From assembly GCA_947626285.1 (NCBI GenBank), contig CANQRR010000023.1:1-54896 (forward strand): DNA of 54,896 bases, in the 5' to 3' direction. Positions within the stretch are counted from its first letter, which is position 1. Each line of letters opens with the position of its first letter. Below the pieces are notes generated by a model. The model was not told where the DNA came from and made no database searches. It worked only from the letters and a program-made list of their open reading frames with translations. Made by a program: the position numbers and the translations under genes. Of the stretch, positions 6,723 through 14,832 are shown piece by piece. The DNA comes from an uncultured Lachnospiraceae bacterium (lineage in GTDB: Bacteria; Bacillota; Clostridia; Lachnospirales; Lachnospiraceae).

Positions 6723-8963
6723 TTGAAGAAACTTTTCATTGCGGAAAAACCGAGTGTGGCGCAGGAGTTTGCCAAGGCTTTAAAAGAGAATATGAAGCGC
6801 GGCGACGGCTATCTGGAGTCGGACTCCTACGTAGTGACCTGGTGTGTCGGCCATCTGGTGACGATGAGTTATCCGGAGGTCTACGATGAGAAGTACAAGC
6901 GCTGGAGCCTGAGCACGCTGCCGTTTCTGCCGGAGCACTTTCTGTACGAGGTGATCCCGGGTGTGAAAAAGCAGTTTGCGATCGTCAGCCGTCTGCTGAA
7001 CCGCGACGACGTCGACACGATCTATGTCTGCACGGACTCCGGGCGCGAGGGAGAATACATCTACCGCCTTGTGGAACAGATGGCGGGCGTGAAGGGCAAG
7101 CAGCGCAGGAGGGTGTGGATCGATTCGCAGACGGAGGAGGAGATCCACCGGGGGATCGAGCAGGCGAAGGATCTCTCTTGCTATGATAACCTTTCTTCGG
7201 CGGCCTACCTGCGCGCGAAGGAAGACTATCTGATGGGAATCAACTTTTCCCGGCTTCTGACTCTGAAATACGGCAACGCGATCTCCGCCTATCTTGGGAC
7301 AAAGTACGCGGTCGTCTCAGTCGGGCGCGTGATGACCTGCGTGCTTGGCATGGTGGTGCGCAGAGAGCGGGAGATCCGCCAGTTTGTGAAGACGCCGTTC
7401 TACCGGGTACTGCAGCATGTGGAGCTCGAGGGCAGGACGCTGGAGGGCGAGTTCCGCGCCGTGGAGGGTTCGGACTATTATCTCTCACCGAAGCTCTACA
7501 AGGAGAACGGTTTTAAGGAGAAAAAGGACGCCCGGGAGCTGATCGCGCGGCTTGCGGGCGGAAGCGCTGAAAAGAGCGAAACGGAACAGGCGGAGGAAAT
7601 ACGGACAGGAAAAAGGCGGGCAGACGGTTCCTCTGTGACAGTCATCGATTCCATTGAGAAGAAGAAAGAAAAGAAGAATCCACCGCTTCTGTACAATCTC
7701 GCGGAGCTGCAGAATGAGTGTTCGCGCATGTTCAAGATCAGCCCGGACGAGACGCTGCGGATCGTGCAGGAGTTATATGAGAAGAAACTGGTCACCTATC
7801 CGCGGACGGACGCGAGGGTGCTCTCAAGCGCCGTGGCAAAGGAGATCTACAAAAACATATCCGGCCTGCGAAAATTCGGGCCGGCCGCGGAGTTCGCGCA
7901 GGAAGTGCTGGAGCTTGGGACCTACAAGGGGATCGCGCGGACGCGCTATGTGAACGATAAGCAGATCACGGACCACTATGCGATCATCCCGACCGGGCAG
8001 GGGCTGAACGCGCTTGGATCGCTCAAAGGGAACGCGTTCGGCGTGTACGCGGCGATCGTGCGTCGGTTCTTAAGCATTTTCTATCCGGCGGCGGAGTTCC
8101 AGAAGATCAGCATGGTCACAGGCATGGGTAAGGAGAAGTTCTTCTTCGCGTTCAGGGTGCTGCTGGAGGAGGGCTACTTCAAGGTGGCCGGGAACCCGAA
8201 CGAAAGGCGCGCGAAGAAGGCACAGGCAGAAAAATCCGGGACGACGGACGGCGTGACGGAGCCGGGGACGGATGCGGACGACGCGGAGGGAAAATCCGGC
8301 GAGGATCAGGGGGAGACGCAGTTTGGCAAGGACTTCCTTGAGACGATGAAGCATCTGAAAAAGGGTATGGAGCTTCCGGTGAAAGCGCTGAAAATAAAAG
8401 AGGGAGAGACGTCCCCGCCGAAGCGCTACAATTCTGGTTCCATGATCCTGGCGATGGAGAACGCGGGGCAGCTGATCGAGGACGAGGAGCTGCGCGCGCA
8501 GATCAAGGGCTCCGGGATCGGCACGAGCGCGACGCGCGCCGAGATCCTGAAAAAGCTGGTGAACAACAAATACATTGCATTGAACAAAAAGACGCAGATC
8601 CTCACGCCGACGCTGCAGGGCGAGATGATCTACGACGTCGTGTTTTATTCGCTGCGCTCCCTGCTGAATCCGGAGCTAACGGCGAGCTGGGAGAAAGGGC
8701 TGACGTTTGTGGCCGAGGGCACGATCACGAGCGACGAATATATGGGAAAGCTGGAGCAGTTCATCCGTTCGCGCACGGAGGGCGTGCTGGGGCTGAACAA
8801 TCAGTACGCGCTGCGGCCGCTGTTCGACGAGGCGGCAAAGTATTATCGGCAGAGCAATTCCGGTCGCGCGGCCGGGTATACAAGACGCGCATCCGGCACG
8901 AGTCAGAATACGAAGCGTAAAACAGTCAAAGGTGCAAAGAAAGCGGTCGGCACGACGGAATAA
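6723..8963 (+). CDS. topB: DNA topoisomerase III (type IA)
   Basis: TopB relaxes and decatenates DNA by single-strand passage. The protein begins with the Toprim motif (KKLFIAEKPSVAQEF) and contains the active-site tyrosine in LVTYPRTDARV. The start is a TTG at 6723, fixed by GGAGG at 6711-6715 with 7-base spacing and by the family's N terminus; the longer open frame upstream covers the promoter. The product is 746 residues. Two poorly conserved, Glu/Lys/Asp-rich inserts interrupt it: one near DNA 7560-7680 before the tyrosine domain and one near 8190-8330. The Lys/Arg-rich tail probably binds DNA. The next gene begins 58 bases later and may be co-transcribed. Confidence 0.92.
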   Translation: MKKLFIAEKPSVAQEFAKALKENMKRGDGYLESDSYVVTWCVGHLVTMSYPEVYDEKYKRWSLSTLPFLPEHFLYEVIPGVKKQFAIVSRLLNRDDVDTIYVCTDSGREGEYIYRLVEQMAGVKGKQRRRVWIDSQTEEEIHRGIEQAKDLSCYDNLSSAAYLRAKEDYLMGINFSRLLTLKYGNAISAYLGTKYAVVSVGRVMTCVLGMVVRREREIRQFVKTPFYRVLQHVELEGRTLEGEFRAVEGSDYYLSPKLYKENGFKEKKDARELIARLAGGSAEKSETEQAEEIRTGKRRADGSSVTVIDSIEKKKEKKNPPLLYNLAELQNECSRMFKISPDETLRIVQELYEKKLVTYPRTDARVLSSAVAKEIYKNISGLRKFGPAAEFAQEVLELGTYKGIARTRYVNDKQITDHYAIIPTGQGLNALGSLKGNAFGVYAAIVRRFLSIFYPAAEFQKISMVTGMGKEKFFFAFRVLLEEGYFKVAGNPNERRAKKAQAEKSGTTDGVTEPGTDADDAEGKSGEDQGETQFGKDFLETMKHLKKGMELPVKALKIKEGETSPPKRYNSGSMILAMENAGQLIEDEELRAQIKGSGIGTSATRAEILKKLVNNKYIALNKKTQILTPTLQGEMIYDVVFYSLRSLLNPELTASWEKGLTFVAEGTITSDEYMGKLEQFIRSRTEGVLGLNNQYALRPLFDEAAKYYRQSNSGRAAGYTRRASGTSQNTKRKTVKGAKKAVGTTE

Positions 8964-9021
8964 GCGTTAAGAATACAGAGCGGCAGGCTGAATATAAGTA
9001 TCAGAAAATCAGGAGGTATCT

Positions 9022-9693
9022 ATGGAGACATGCAAGGTAGAAAATCTGTTTAACCTGAATGAGACGATCGCGGCAAAGCTGTTTGAGGGTGCGATCTATC
9101 CGTGGGCGGTGTTGCCGAAGATCGGGGCGTTTATCATCGAGCTGGGAGCGACGCTTCCGGCGGAGGAGTACGACCGCGTGGAGGAGAACGTCTGGATCGC
9201 GAAGTCGGCGAAGGTGGCGAAGACGGCATCCATCACCGGTCCCGCGATCATCGGAAAGAATGCGGAAGTGCGGCACTGCGCGTTCATCCGCGGGAATGCG
9301 ATCGTGGGCGAGGGGGCCGTGGTCGGCAATTCCACGGAGCTGAAGAACGTGGTGCTGTTCAACAAAGTTCAGGTGCCGCATTACAACTACGTCGGGGATT
9401 CGATCCTTGGCTACAAGGCGCACATGGGCGCCGGTTCGATCACCTCCAACGTGAAGTCGGACAAGAAGCTTGTCGTCGTGAAGGACGGGGATGAGCGCAT
9501 TGAGACCGGGCTGAAAAAGTTCGGAGCCATGATCGGGGACGAGGTCGAGGTCGGCTGCGGATCGATCCTGAACCCGGGGACGGTCGTCGGGCCGCGGACG
9601 AACATCTATCCGCTGTCATCCGTGCGCGAGGTGGTGCCGGCGGATTCCATCTACAAGAAGCGGGGCGAGGTCGCGGAAAAGCACAAGGACTAA
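9022..9693 (+). CDS. Left-handed beta-helix (hexapeptide repeat) protein, GlmU-like
   Basis: The 223-residue protein has an alpha-helical N terminus (about 1-50). A run of isoleucine-rich hexapeptide repeats follows (about 60-210, for example SITGPAIIGKNAEV and GNAIVGEGAVVGNS), which fold as a left-handed beta-helix. It resembles the acyltransferase half of GlmU and related nucleotide-sugar proteins but lacks the pyrophosphorylase half. Such proteins are often called UDP-N-acetylglucosamine pyrophosphorylase-like by transfer; that activity is not supported here. An acyltransferase role is possible. An AGGAGG site precedes the ATG. It lies between topB and parE, all on one strand. Confidence 0.75.
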   Translation: METCKVENLFNLNETIAAKLFEGAIYPWAVLPKIGAFIIELGATLPAEEYDRVEENVWIAKSAKVAKTASITGPAIIGKNAEVRHCAFIRGNAIVGEGAVVGNSTELKNVVLFNKVQVPHYNYVGDSILGYKAHMGAGSITSNVKSDKKLVVVKDGDERIETGLKKFGAMIGDEVEVGCGSILNPGTVVGPRTNIYPLSSVREVVPADSIYKKRGEVAEKHKD

Positions 9694-9808
9694 TCCATGT
9701 CTGACATAAGAGCTGTGCATGAAGCGCGTTTCAGATGATGCAGGAACGAGTATGCACGGTCAGAGAAGAAGGCAAGCGGTTGATATTGAAGTTGGAAGGG
9801 AAGAGAGT

Positions 9809-11731
9809 ATGGCGAAGAGCAACACATACGACGCGAGCAGCATTTCGGTGCTGGAGGGTCTTGAAGCGGTCCGGAAGCGCCCGGGTATGTATATCGGAAG
9901 CGTTTCGCGCAAGGGTTTGAATCACCTGATCTACGAGATCGTGGACAACGCGGTGGACGAGCATCTGGCCGGGTACTGCGACACGATCGAGGTCTATCTG
10001 GAAAAGGACGGGTCGGCTACGGTCGAGGACAACGGGCGCGGCATCCCGGTCGGCATGCATGAGAAAGGGATGCCGGCGGAACGCCTGGTTTTCACGACGC
10101 TGCACGCGGGCGGCAAATTTGACGACAGTTCCTACAAGACGAGCGGCGGCCTGCACGGTGTGGGTTCGTCGGTCGTGAACGCGCTGTCGACCTGGCTGGA
10201 CGTCGAGGTCATGTTGGGCGGACAGATCCATCATGACCGCTACGAGCGCGGCGTTCCGGTGCAGAAGCTGGAGAAGGGGCTGCTTCCGGTCGTCGGAAAG
10301 ACAAAGAAGACCGGCACGAAGGTGCGTTTTCTGCCGGATCCGGAGATCTTTGAGAAGACGCGTTTCTCTGCGACGGAATTAAAGAGCCGTCTGCACGAGA
10401 CGGCTTACTTAAATCCGCAGCTCACGATCCTCTTCGAGGACCGGCGCGGGGAGAGCGTCGAGCAGGTGACCTTCCACGAGCCGGATGGGATCGTCGGTTT
10501 TGTGCGCGAGCTGAACCAGACCTCCGAGGCAATCTGCGATCCGGTCTATTTCAAGGGCGAGGCGGACGGTATACAGATTGAGGCGGCGTTCCAGTACGTC
10601 AATGAGTTTCACGAGAATGTGCTTGGATTCTGCAACAATATCTACAATGCCGAGGGCGGCACGCATCTGACCGGCTTCAAGACGACGTTCACGACGGTGA
10701 TGAACGCCTATGCCAGACAGATCGGCGTGCTCAAGGAGAAGGACATCAATTTCACGGGCGCGGACATCCGCAACGGCATGACGGCGGTCGTGTCGATCAA
10801 GCACCCGGATCCCCGCTTTGAGGGGCAGACGAAGACCAAGCTGGACAACCAGGACGCGGCGCGCGCGGTCGGCAAGGTGACCGGCGAGGAGATCGTGCTG
10901 TACTTCGACAAGCATCTGGACGCGCTCAAGAGCATCCTGTCCTGCGCGGAGAAGGCGGCGAAAATCCGCAAGACCGAGGAACGGGCGAAGACGAACCTGC
11001 TCTCAAAACAGAAATACTCTTTCGACAGCAACGGCAAGCTCGCGAACTGCGAGAGCCGCGACAGCAGCAAGTGTGAGATATTCATCGTGGAGGGCGATTC
11101 GGCCGGCGGCTCGGCCAAGACGGCGCGGGACCGCAATTATCAGGCGATCCTGCCGATTCGCGGCAAGATCCTGAACGTCGAGAAAGCGAGCATCGACAAG
11201 GTTCTGGCGAACGCTGAGATCAAGACGATGATCAACGCGTTCGGCTGCGGGTTCTCAGAAGGATACGGGAACGATTTCGACATCACGAAGCTGCGCTACG
11301 ACAAGATCATCATCATGGCGGATGCCGACGTGGATGGCGCGCACATCAGCACGCTGCTTTTGACGCTGTTTTACCGCTTCATGCCGGAACTGATCTACGA
11401 GGGGCATGTCTACATCGCGATGCCGCCGCTGTACAAGGTGATCCCGGCGAAGGGGAAAGAGCAGTACCTGTACGACGATAAGGCGTTGGAGCAGTACCGG
11501 AAGACGCACAGGGGATCGTTCACACTGCAACGCTACAAAGGGCTGGGTGAGATGGATGCCGAGCAGCTCTGGGAGACGACGCTGAATCCGGACACGCGCA
11601 TCATGCAGCGGGTGGAGATTGAAGACGCGCGCATTGCGTCCGGCATCACGCAGATGCTGATGGGGACGGAGGTGCCGCCCAGGAAAGCGTTCATCTATGA
11701 GCATGCGCAGGATGCATTATTAGATATATAG
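9809..11731 (+). CDS. parE: DNA topoisomerase IV subunit B (GyrB/ParE family)
   Basis: This is the ATPase subunit of a type IIA topoisomerase, pairing with the A subunit downstream. The 640-residue protein shows the GHKL ATPase motifs (EIVDNAVDEHLAG, DNGRGIP, GGLHGVGSSVVNALS) and the Toprim domain (EGDSAGGSAK, MADADVDGAHI). I chose the ATG at 9809 (MAKSNTYDASS), behind a purine-rich GGAAGGGAAGAG site. The 30 codons upstream look non-coding. Pairing with an A subunit lacking the GyrA box favours topoisomerase IV over gyrase, but family-level similarity between GyrB and ParE leaves some doubt. Confidence 0.85.
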   Translation: MAKSNTYDASSISVLEGLEAVRKRPGMYIGSVSRKGLNHLIYEIVDNAVDEHLAGYCDTIEVYLEKDGSATVEDNGRGIPVGMHEKGMPAERLVFTTLHAGGKFDDSSYKTSGGLHGVGSSVVNALSTWLDVEVMLGGQIHHDRYERGVPVQKLEKGLLPVVGKTKKTGTKVRFLPDPEIFEKTRFSATELKSRLHETAYLNPQLTILFEDRRGESVEQVTFHEPDGIVGFVRELNQTSEAICDPVYFKGEADGIQIEAAFQYVNEFHENVLGFCNNIYNAEGGTHLTGFKTTFTTVMNAYARQIGVLKEKDINFTGADIRNGMTAVVSIKHPDPRFEGQTKTKLDNQDAARAVGKVTGEEIVLYFDKHLDALKSILSCAEKAAKIRKTEERAKTNLLSKQKYSFDSNGKLANCESRDSSKCEIFIVEGDSAGGSAKTARDRNYQAILPIRGKILNVEKASIDKVLANAEIKTMINAFGCGFSEGYGNDFDITKLRYDKIIIMADADVDGAHISTLLLTLFYRFMPELIYEGHVYIAMPPLYKVIPAKGKEQYLYDDKALEQYRKTHRGSFTLQRYKGLGEMDAEQLWETTLNPDTRIMQRVEIEDARIASGITQMLMGTEVPPRKAFIYEHAQDALLDI

Positions 11732-11735
11732 ATGA

Positions 11736-11762
11736 TACCGGACGCAGAAAATTCGTCCGGTA
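11736..11762. other. Strong hairpin directly after parE
   Basis: A perfect 9-bp GC-rich stem (11736-11744 with 11754-11762) starts 5 bases after the parE stop. No clean U-tract follows. The loop-side sequence CAGAAAATTCG (11745-11755) has its exact reverse complement at 11832-11842, so an alternative fold of the spacer exists. Confidence 0.55.
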
Positions 11763-11914
11763 CCCTTTCTGGGTGTTTCCCTCGGGAAAGCATTTATAAG
11801 CTTTTCTCGGAAAACACACCGAAAATCCAAACGAATTTTCTGCTGATTTTGTGTTGCTGTATAGGCTATTTATATAGGCTGTTTGTAGATTTCATATAAT
11901 GGGAGAGTTTAAGG

Positions 11915-14149
11915 ATGGACGGACAGATCATAAGGGCCGAGTACTCTGATATTATGCAGAAGTCGTATATTGATTACGCTATGAGCGTGATCATATCCAG
12001 GGCGCTGCCGGACGTGCGGGACGGGCTGAAGCCGGTGCAGAGGAGGACGCTCTACGACATGTATGAGCTGGGAATTCGCTACGACAGGCCGTACCGGAAA
12101 TGCGCGCGTATCGTGGGTGACACGATGGGCAAATTTCATCCGCACGGCGACAGTTCGATCTACGAGGCGCTGGTCGTGATGGCGCAGGATTTCAAGAAGG
12201 GGATGACGCTTGTTGACGGCCACGGCAATTTCGGTTCGATCGAGGGCGACGGGGCGGCCGCGATGCGCTACACGGAGGCGCGGCTTGAGAAGGTGACGCA
12301 GGACGTGTTCCTGGCCGACCTGGACAAGGACGTCGTGGACTTCGGCCCGAACTTCGACGAGACGGAGCGGGAGCCGCTGGTGCTGCCGGTGCGCATTCCG
12401 AACCTGCTTGTGAACGGTGCGGACGGCATCGCGGTCGGCATGGTGACTTCGATCCCGCCGCACAATCTGGCCGAGGTGGTCGACGCGGTCAAGGCGATGA
12501 TACGCAACAACAAGATCACGACCGAGGGATTGATGAAATACGTCAAGGGTCCGGACTTCCCGACCGGAGGAATTATCGTGAATCAGGACGAGCTCCCGGA
12601 GATCTACGAGACCGGGCAGGGCAGGATTCGCATCCGCGGGAAGGTCGAGGTCGAGAAGGCGAAGGGCGGAAAGGAGCGTCTGGTCATCACGGAGATTCCG
12701 TACACGATGATCGGAGCGAACATCGGAAAGTTCCTGAACGATATCGCGGCGCTCATTGAGACGAAGAAGACGACGGATATCGTTGACATTTCGAACCAGT
12801 CCTCCAAGGAGGGCATCCGCATCGTGCTGGAGCTTCGCAAGGGCGCGGACATTGAACGGCTGCAGAACCTGCTCTACAAGAAGACGCGCCTGGAGGACAC
12901 CTTCGGCGTGAACATGCTCGCGGTCGCGGACGGCAGACCGGAGACGCTGGGGCTGCGGCAGATCCTTGAGTACCATGTGGATTTCCAGTTTGAGCTGGCG
13001 ACGCGGAAGTACCAGAATCTTCTGGAGAAGGAAGAGAAGAAGAAGGAGATCCAGGAGGGCCTGATCCGCGCCTGCGACGTGATCGATCTGATCATCGAGA
13101 TCCTGCGCGGCAGCAAGAGCCGCGATCAGGTGAAGGCCTGCCTTGTGGACGGCGTCACGGACGGCATCAAGTTCAAGAGCGAGAAGTCGAAGAAACTGGC
13201 GGCGAAGCTTATGTTCACCGAGGCGCAGGCCAACGCGATCCTTGACATGCGCCTGTACCGTCTGATCGGCCTTGAGGTTGAAGTGCTGATGAAGGAGCAC
13301 GAGACGACGCTTGCGAACATCGCGCGCTACCAGGACATTCTCAACAATTACGATTCCATGGCGGCGGTCATCATCAAAGACCTGGATTCGTTCAAGAGGG
13401 AGTTCTGCCGGCCGAGACGGACGGCGATCGAGAACGCGGAGGAGATCGTTCTGGAAGAGCAGAAGATCGAGGAGATGCCGGTGGTGTTCCTGATGGATCG
13501 TTTCGGCTACGTGCGCACGATCGACGAGACGACCTACGAGCGGAACAAGGAGGCTGCGGATACGGAGCAGCGCTTTGTGATCCACTGTCTGAACACGGAT
13601 CGCGTCTGCGTCTTCACGGACGCCGGCAGGCAGCACCTGCTGAAGATTCTTGACGTGCCGTTCGGCAAATTCCGCGACAAGGGTACGCCGGTCGACAACC
13701 TCTGCAATTACGACAGCGCCGAGGAGAATTTTGTTGCGGTGATGGCGCTGAACGATATCAAAGACACGGTCGTCACCTTTGTCACAAAGCAGGCGATGGT
13801 GAAGCAGGTCGAGGGCTGCGAGTTCGACGTGTCCAAGCGCACGATCGCGGCGACGAAGCTGCAGGAGGGCGACGCGGTGCTTGAGGTGCACGCGGCGCAT
13901 GAGCAGGCGCATCTTGTGCTTGGGACAAAGGCAGGGTATTTTCTGCGCTTCCCGGCCTCCGAGATCCCGATCAAGAAAAAGACGGCGATCGGCGTGCGCG
14001 GCATGAAGCTGGGCGCGGGCGACGAGCTGACCGGGGTGTACTGGATCGAGGGCGGCGAATGCCCGGAGGTGACGTACGCGGACAAACCGGTGCACATCAA
14101 CCGGCTGCGCATCGGTTCACGCGACTCCAAGGGGACGAAGGCGCGCTAG
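11915..14149 (+). CDS. parC: DNA topoisomerase IV subunit A (ParC-like)
   Basis: This is the DNA-cleaving subunit that decatenates daughter chromosomes with ParE. The 744-residue protein has the breakage-reunion domain at the N terminus, with catalytic Tyr119 in AAMRYTEAR. The quinolone-pocket positions are GDSSIYE (Ser80, Glu84), the drug-susceptible type. The C-terminal beta-pinwheel region lacks the GyrA box (QRRGGKG), which together with the short length argues for ParC. GGGAGAG lies 7 bases before the ATG. A 183-base structured spacer separates it from parE. A TATAAT at 11895 would put transcription start on the ribosome binding site, so co-transcription with parE is more likely. Confidence 0.88.
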   Translation: MDGQIIRAEYSDIMQKSYIDYAMSVIISRALPDVRDGLKPVQRRTLYDMYELGIRYDRPYRKCARIVGDTMGKFHPHGDSSIYEALVVMAQDFKKGMTLVDGHGNFGSIEGDGAAAMRYTEARLEKVTQDVFLADLDKDVVDFGPNFDETEREPLVLPVRIPNLLVNGADGIAVGMVTSIPPHNLAEVVDAVKAMIRNNKITTEGLMKYVKGPDFPTGGIIVNQDELPEIYETGQGRIRIRGKVEVEKAKGGKERLVITEIPYTMIGANIGKFLNDIAALIETKKTTDIVDISNQSSKEGIRIVLELRKGADIERLQNLLYKKTRLEDTFGVNMLAVADGRPETLGLRQILEYHVDFQFELATRKYQNLLEKEEKKKEIQEGLIRACDVIDLIIEILRGSKSRDQVKACLVDGVTDGIKFKSEKSKKLAAKLMFTEAQANAILDMRLYRLIGLEVEVLMKEHETTLANIARYQDILNNYDSMAAVIIKDLDSFKREFCRPRRTAIENAEEIVLEEQKIEEMPVVFLMDRFGYVRTIDETTYERNKEAADTEQRFVIHCLNTDRVCVFTDAGRQHLLKILDVPFGKFRDKGTPVDNLCNYDSAEENFVAVMALNDIKDTVVTFVTKQAMVKQVEGCEFDVSKRTIAATKLQEGDAVLEVHAAHEQAHLVLGTKAGYFLRFPASEIPIKKKTAIGVRGMKLGAGDELTGVYWIEGGECPEVTYADKPVHINRLRIGSRDSKGTKAR

Positions 14150-14160
14150 AAATAAAAAAC

Positions 14161-14201
14161 AGGCATTTCGGCAAAGGACAGAAATCCCTGCTGAAATGCC
14201 T
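14161..14201. terminator. Terminator between parC and the coiled-coil gene
   Basis: A 9-bp stem (AGGCATTTC with GAAATGCCT) encloses a 23-base loop. On the minus strand GTTTTTTATTT follows, a good U-tract ending the tRNA-Gly/coiled-coil transcript. On the plus strand only ATATTCGTTT follows, a weaker stop for parC. Confidence 0.75.
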
Positions 14202-14209
14202 ATATTCGT

Positions 14210-14461
14210 TTATGCGATCTGTTCGATTCGCGCCTTGAGCCGTCTGACTTCATTTTCAAGGCTTGTGACTCTCACAAGCAGCAGCTCTTTTTCACTGTCT
14301 GTCTGCAGAGCCTCATTTAACTTTCGGCTTAGATCCAGATGTCCCTCTGCAATGAGTTTTATGTTTCGATTTGTCTCATTTTCAAGAGTCATCTGAATGT
14401 CTTTTACTGCATGTTTTAAATCCTGAATTTCATCAAGTATAAGCTTTGTCTCATCCGACAT
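14210..14461 (-). CDS. Small coiled-coil protein of unknown function
   Basis: The 83-residue product is almost entirely heptad-like: two helices with Leu, Ile and Val at repeating positions, rich in Glu, Lys and Asn, ending VTSLENEVRRLKARIEQIA. It has no signal peptide, cysteine or catalytic motif. I do not recognise a characterised family, though small coiled-coil proteins of this kind are common in Lachnospiraceae. The start ATG follows GAGGTG on the minus strand. The gene begins 25 bases after tRNA-Gly, with no terminator between them, and ends in a strong terminator, so it appears to share the tRNA promoter. A multimerising or scaffold role is only a guess. Confidence 0.7.
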   Translation of the reverse strand: MSDETKLILDEIQDLKHAVKDIQMTLENETNRNIKLIAEGHLDLSRKLNEALQTDSEKELLLVRVTSLENEVRRLKARIEQIA

Positions 14462-14486
14462 CCGTACACCTCATTTTTCATATGAG

Positions 14487-14557
14487 AGCGGATAACGGGA
14501 ATCGAACCCGCCTATCCAGCTTGGGAAGCTGGTGTTCTACCAATGAACTATATCCGC
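14487..14557 (-). tRNA. tRNA-Gly (CCC)
   Basis: On the minus strand the acceptor GCGGATA pairs with TATCCGC, the anticodon stem CCAGC pairs with GCTGG around loop TTCCCAA, and the T arm has GGGTTCGATTCCC. The anticodon CCC (14523-14525) reads GGG. The discriminator is U, usual for bacterial tRNA-Gly. CCA is not encoded. Confidence 0.95.
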
Positions 14558-14565
14558 ATGCGTGT

Positions 14566-14594
14566 ATTATACAACGGCGTATCAAAATTTACAA
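14566..14594 (-). promoter_or_regulatory. Promoter of tRNA-Gly and the coiled-coil gene
   Basis: On the minus strand TTGTAA (14589-14594) and a perfect TATAAT (14566-14571) are 17 bases apart, 8 bases before the tRNA 5' end. Confidence 0.8.
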
Positions 14595-14757
14595 GCTTTT
14601 TTTCTCACGGGATTCAGAAGTTGTCAATGTTCGTTACTGTTCAGACCAGGCCGAAGCACTTGCTGCTGAGGCCGTAAGAAAGTGATTCAGGAGGCAATGT
14701 GGGAGAGAAATCTGCGAATTCGGCTCATTGTCTTGCATATTTGGCTTTGTTCTGCTG

Positions 14758-14786
14758 TTGCAGGAAAAATGATAGTATGATAATAT
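14758..14786 (+). promoter_or_regulatory. Extended -10 promoter of the secreted two-repeat protein
   Basis: TTGCAG (14758-14763) and TAATAT (14781-14786) are 17 bases apart. A TG dinucleotide one base before the -10 makes it an extended -10 element. Between the tRNA promoter and this one (14595-14757) I see no gene or convincing structure. Confidence 0.55.
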
Positions 14787-14832
14787 ATTTTTGTTTTCAT
14801 TTTTTACTCATACATAGAATAAGGAGGAAGCT

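Noticed and set aside
11895-11900. TATAAT as the parC promoter
   Set aside because: It would put the transcript start on the ribosome binding site; no suitable -35 lies upstream.
11909-14095. A 728-residue minus-strand frame antisense to parC
   Set aside because: A long shadow frame from the codon bias of parC; composition is Arg/His/Leu-rich and no domain is visible.
14446-14685. Plus-strand frame over tRNA-Gly
   Set aside because: Again a tRNA-derived artefact (ADNGNRTRLSSLG-type peptide) on the wrong strand.
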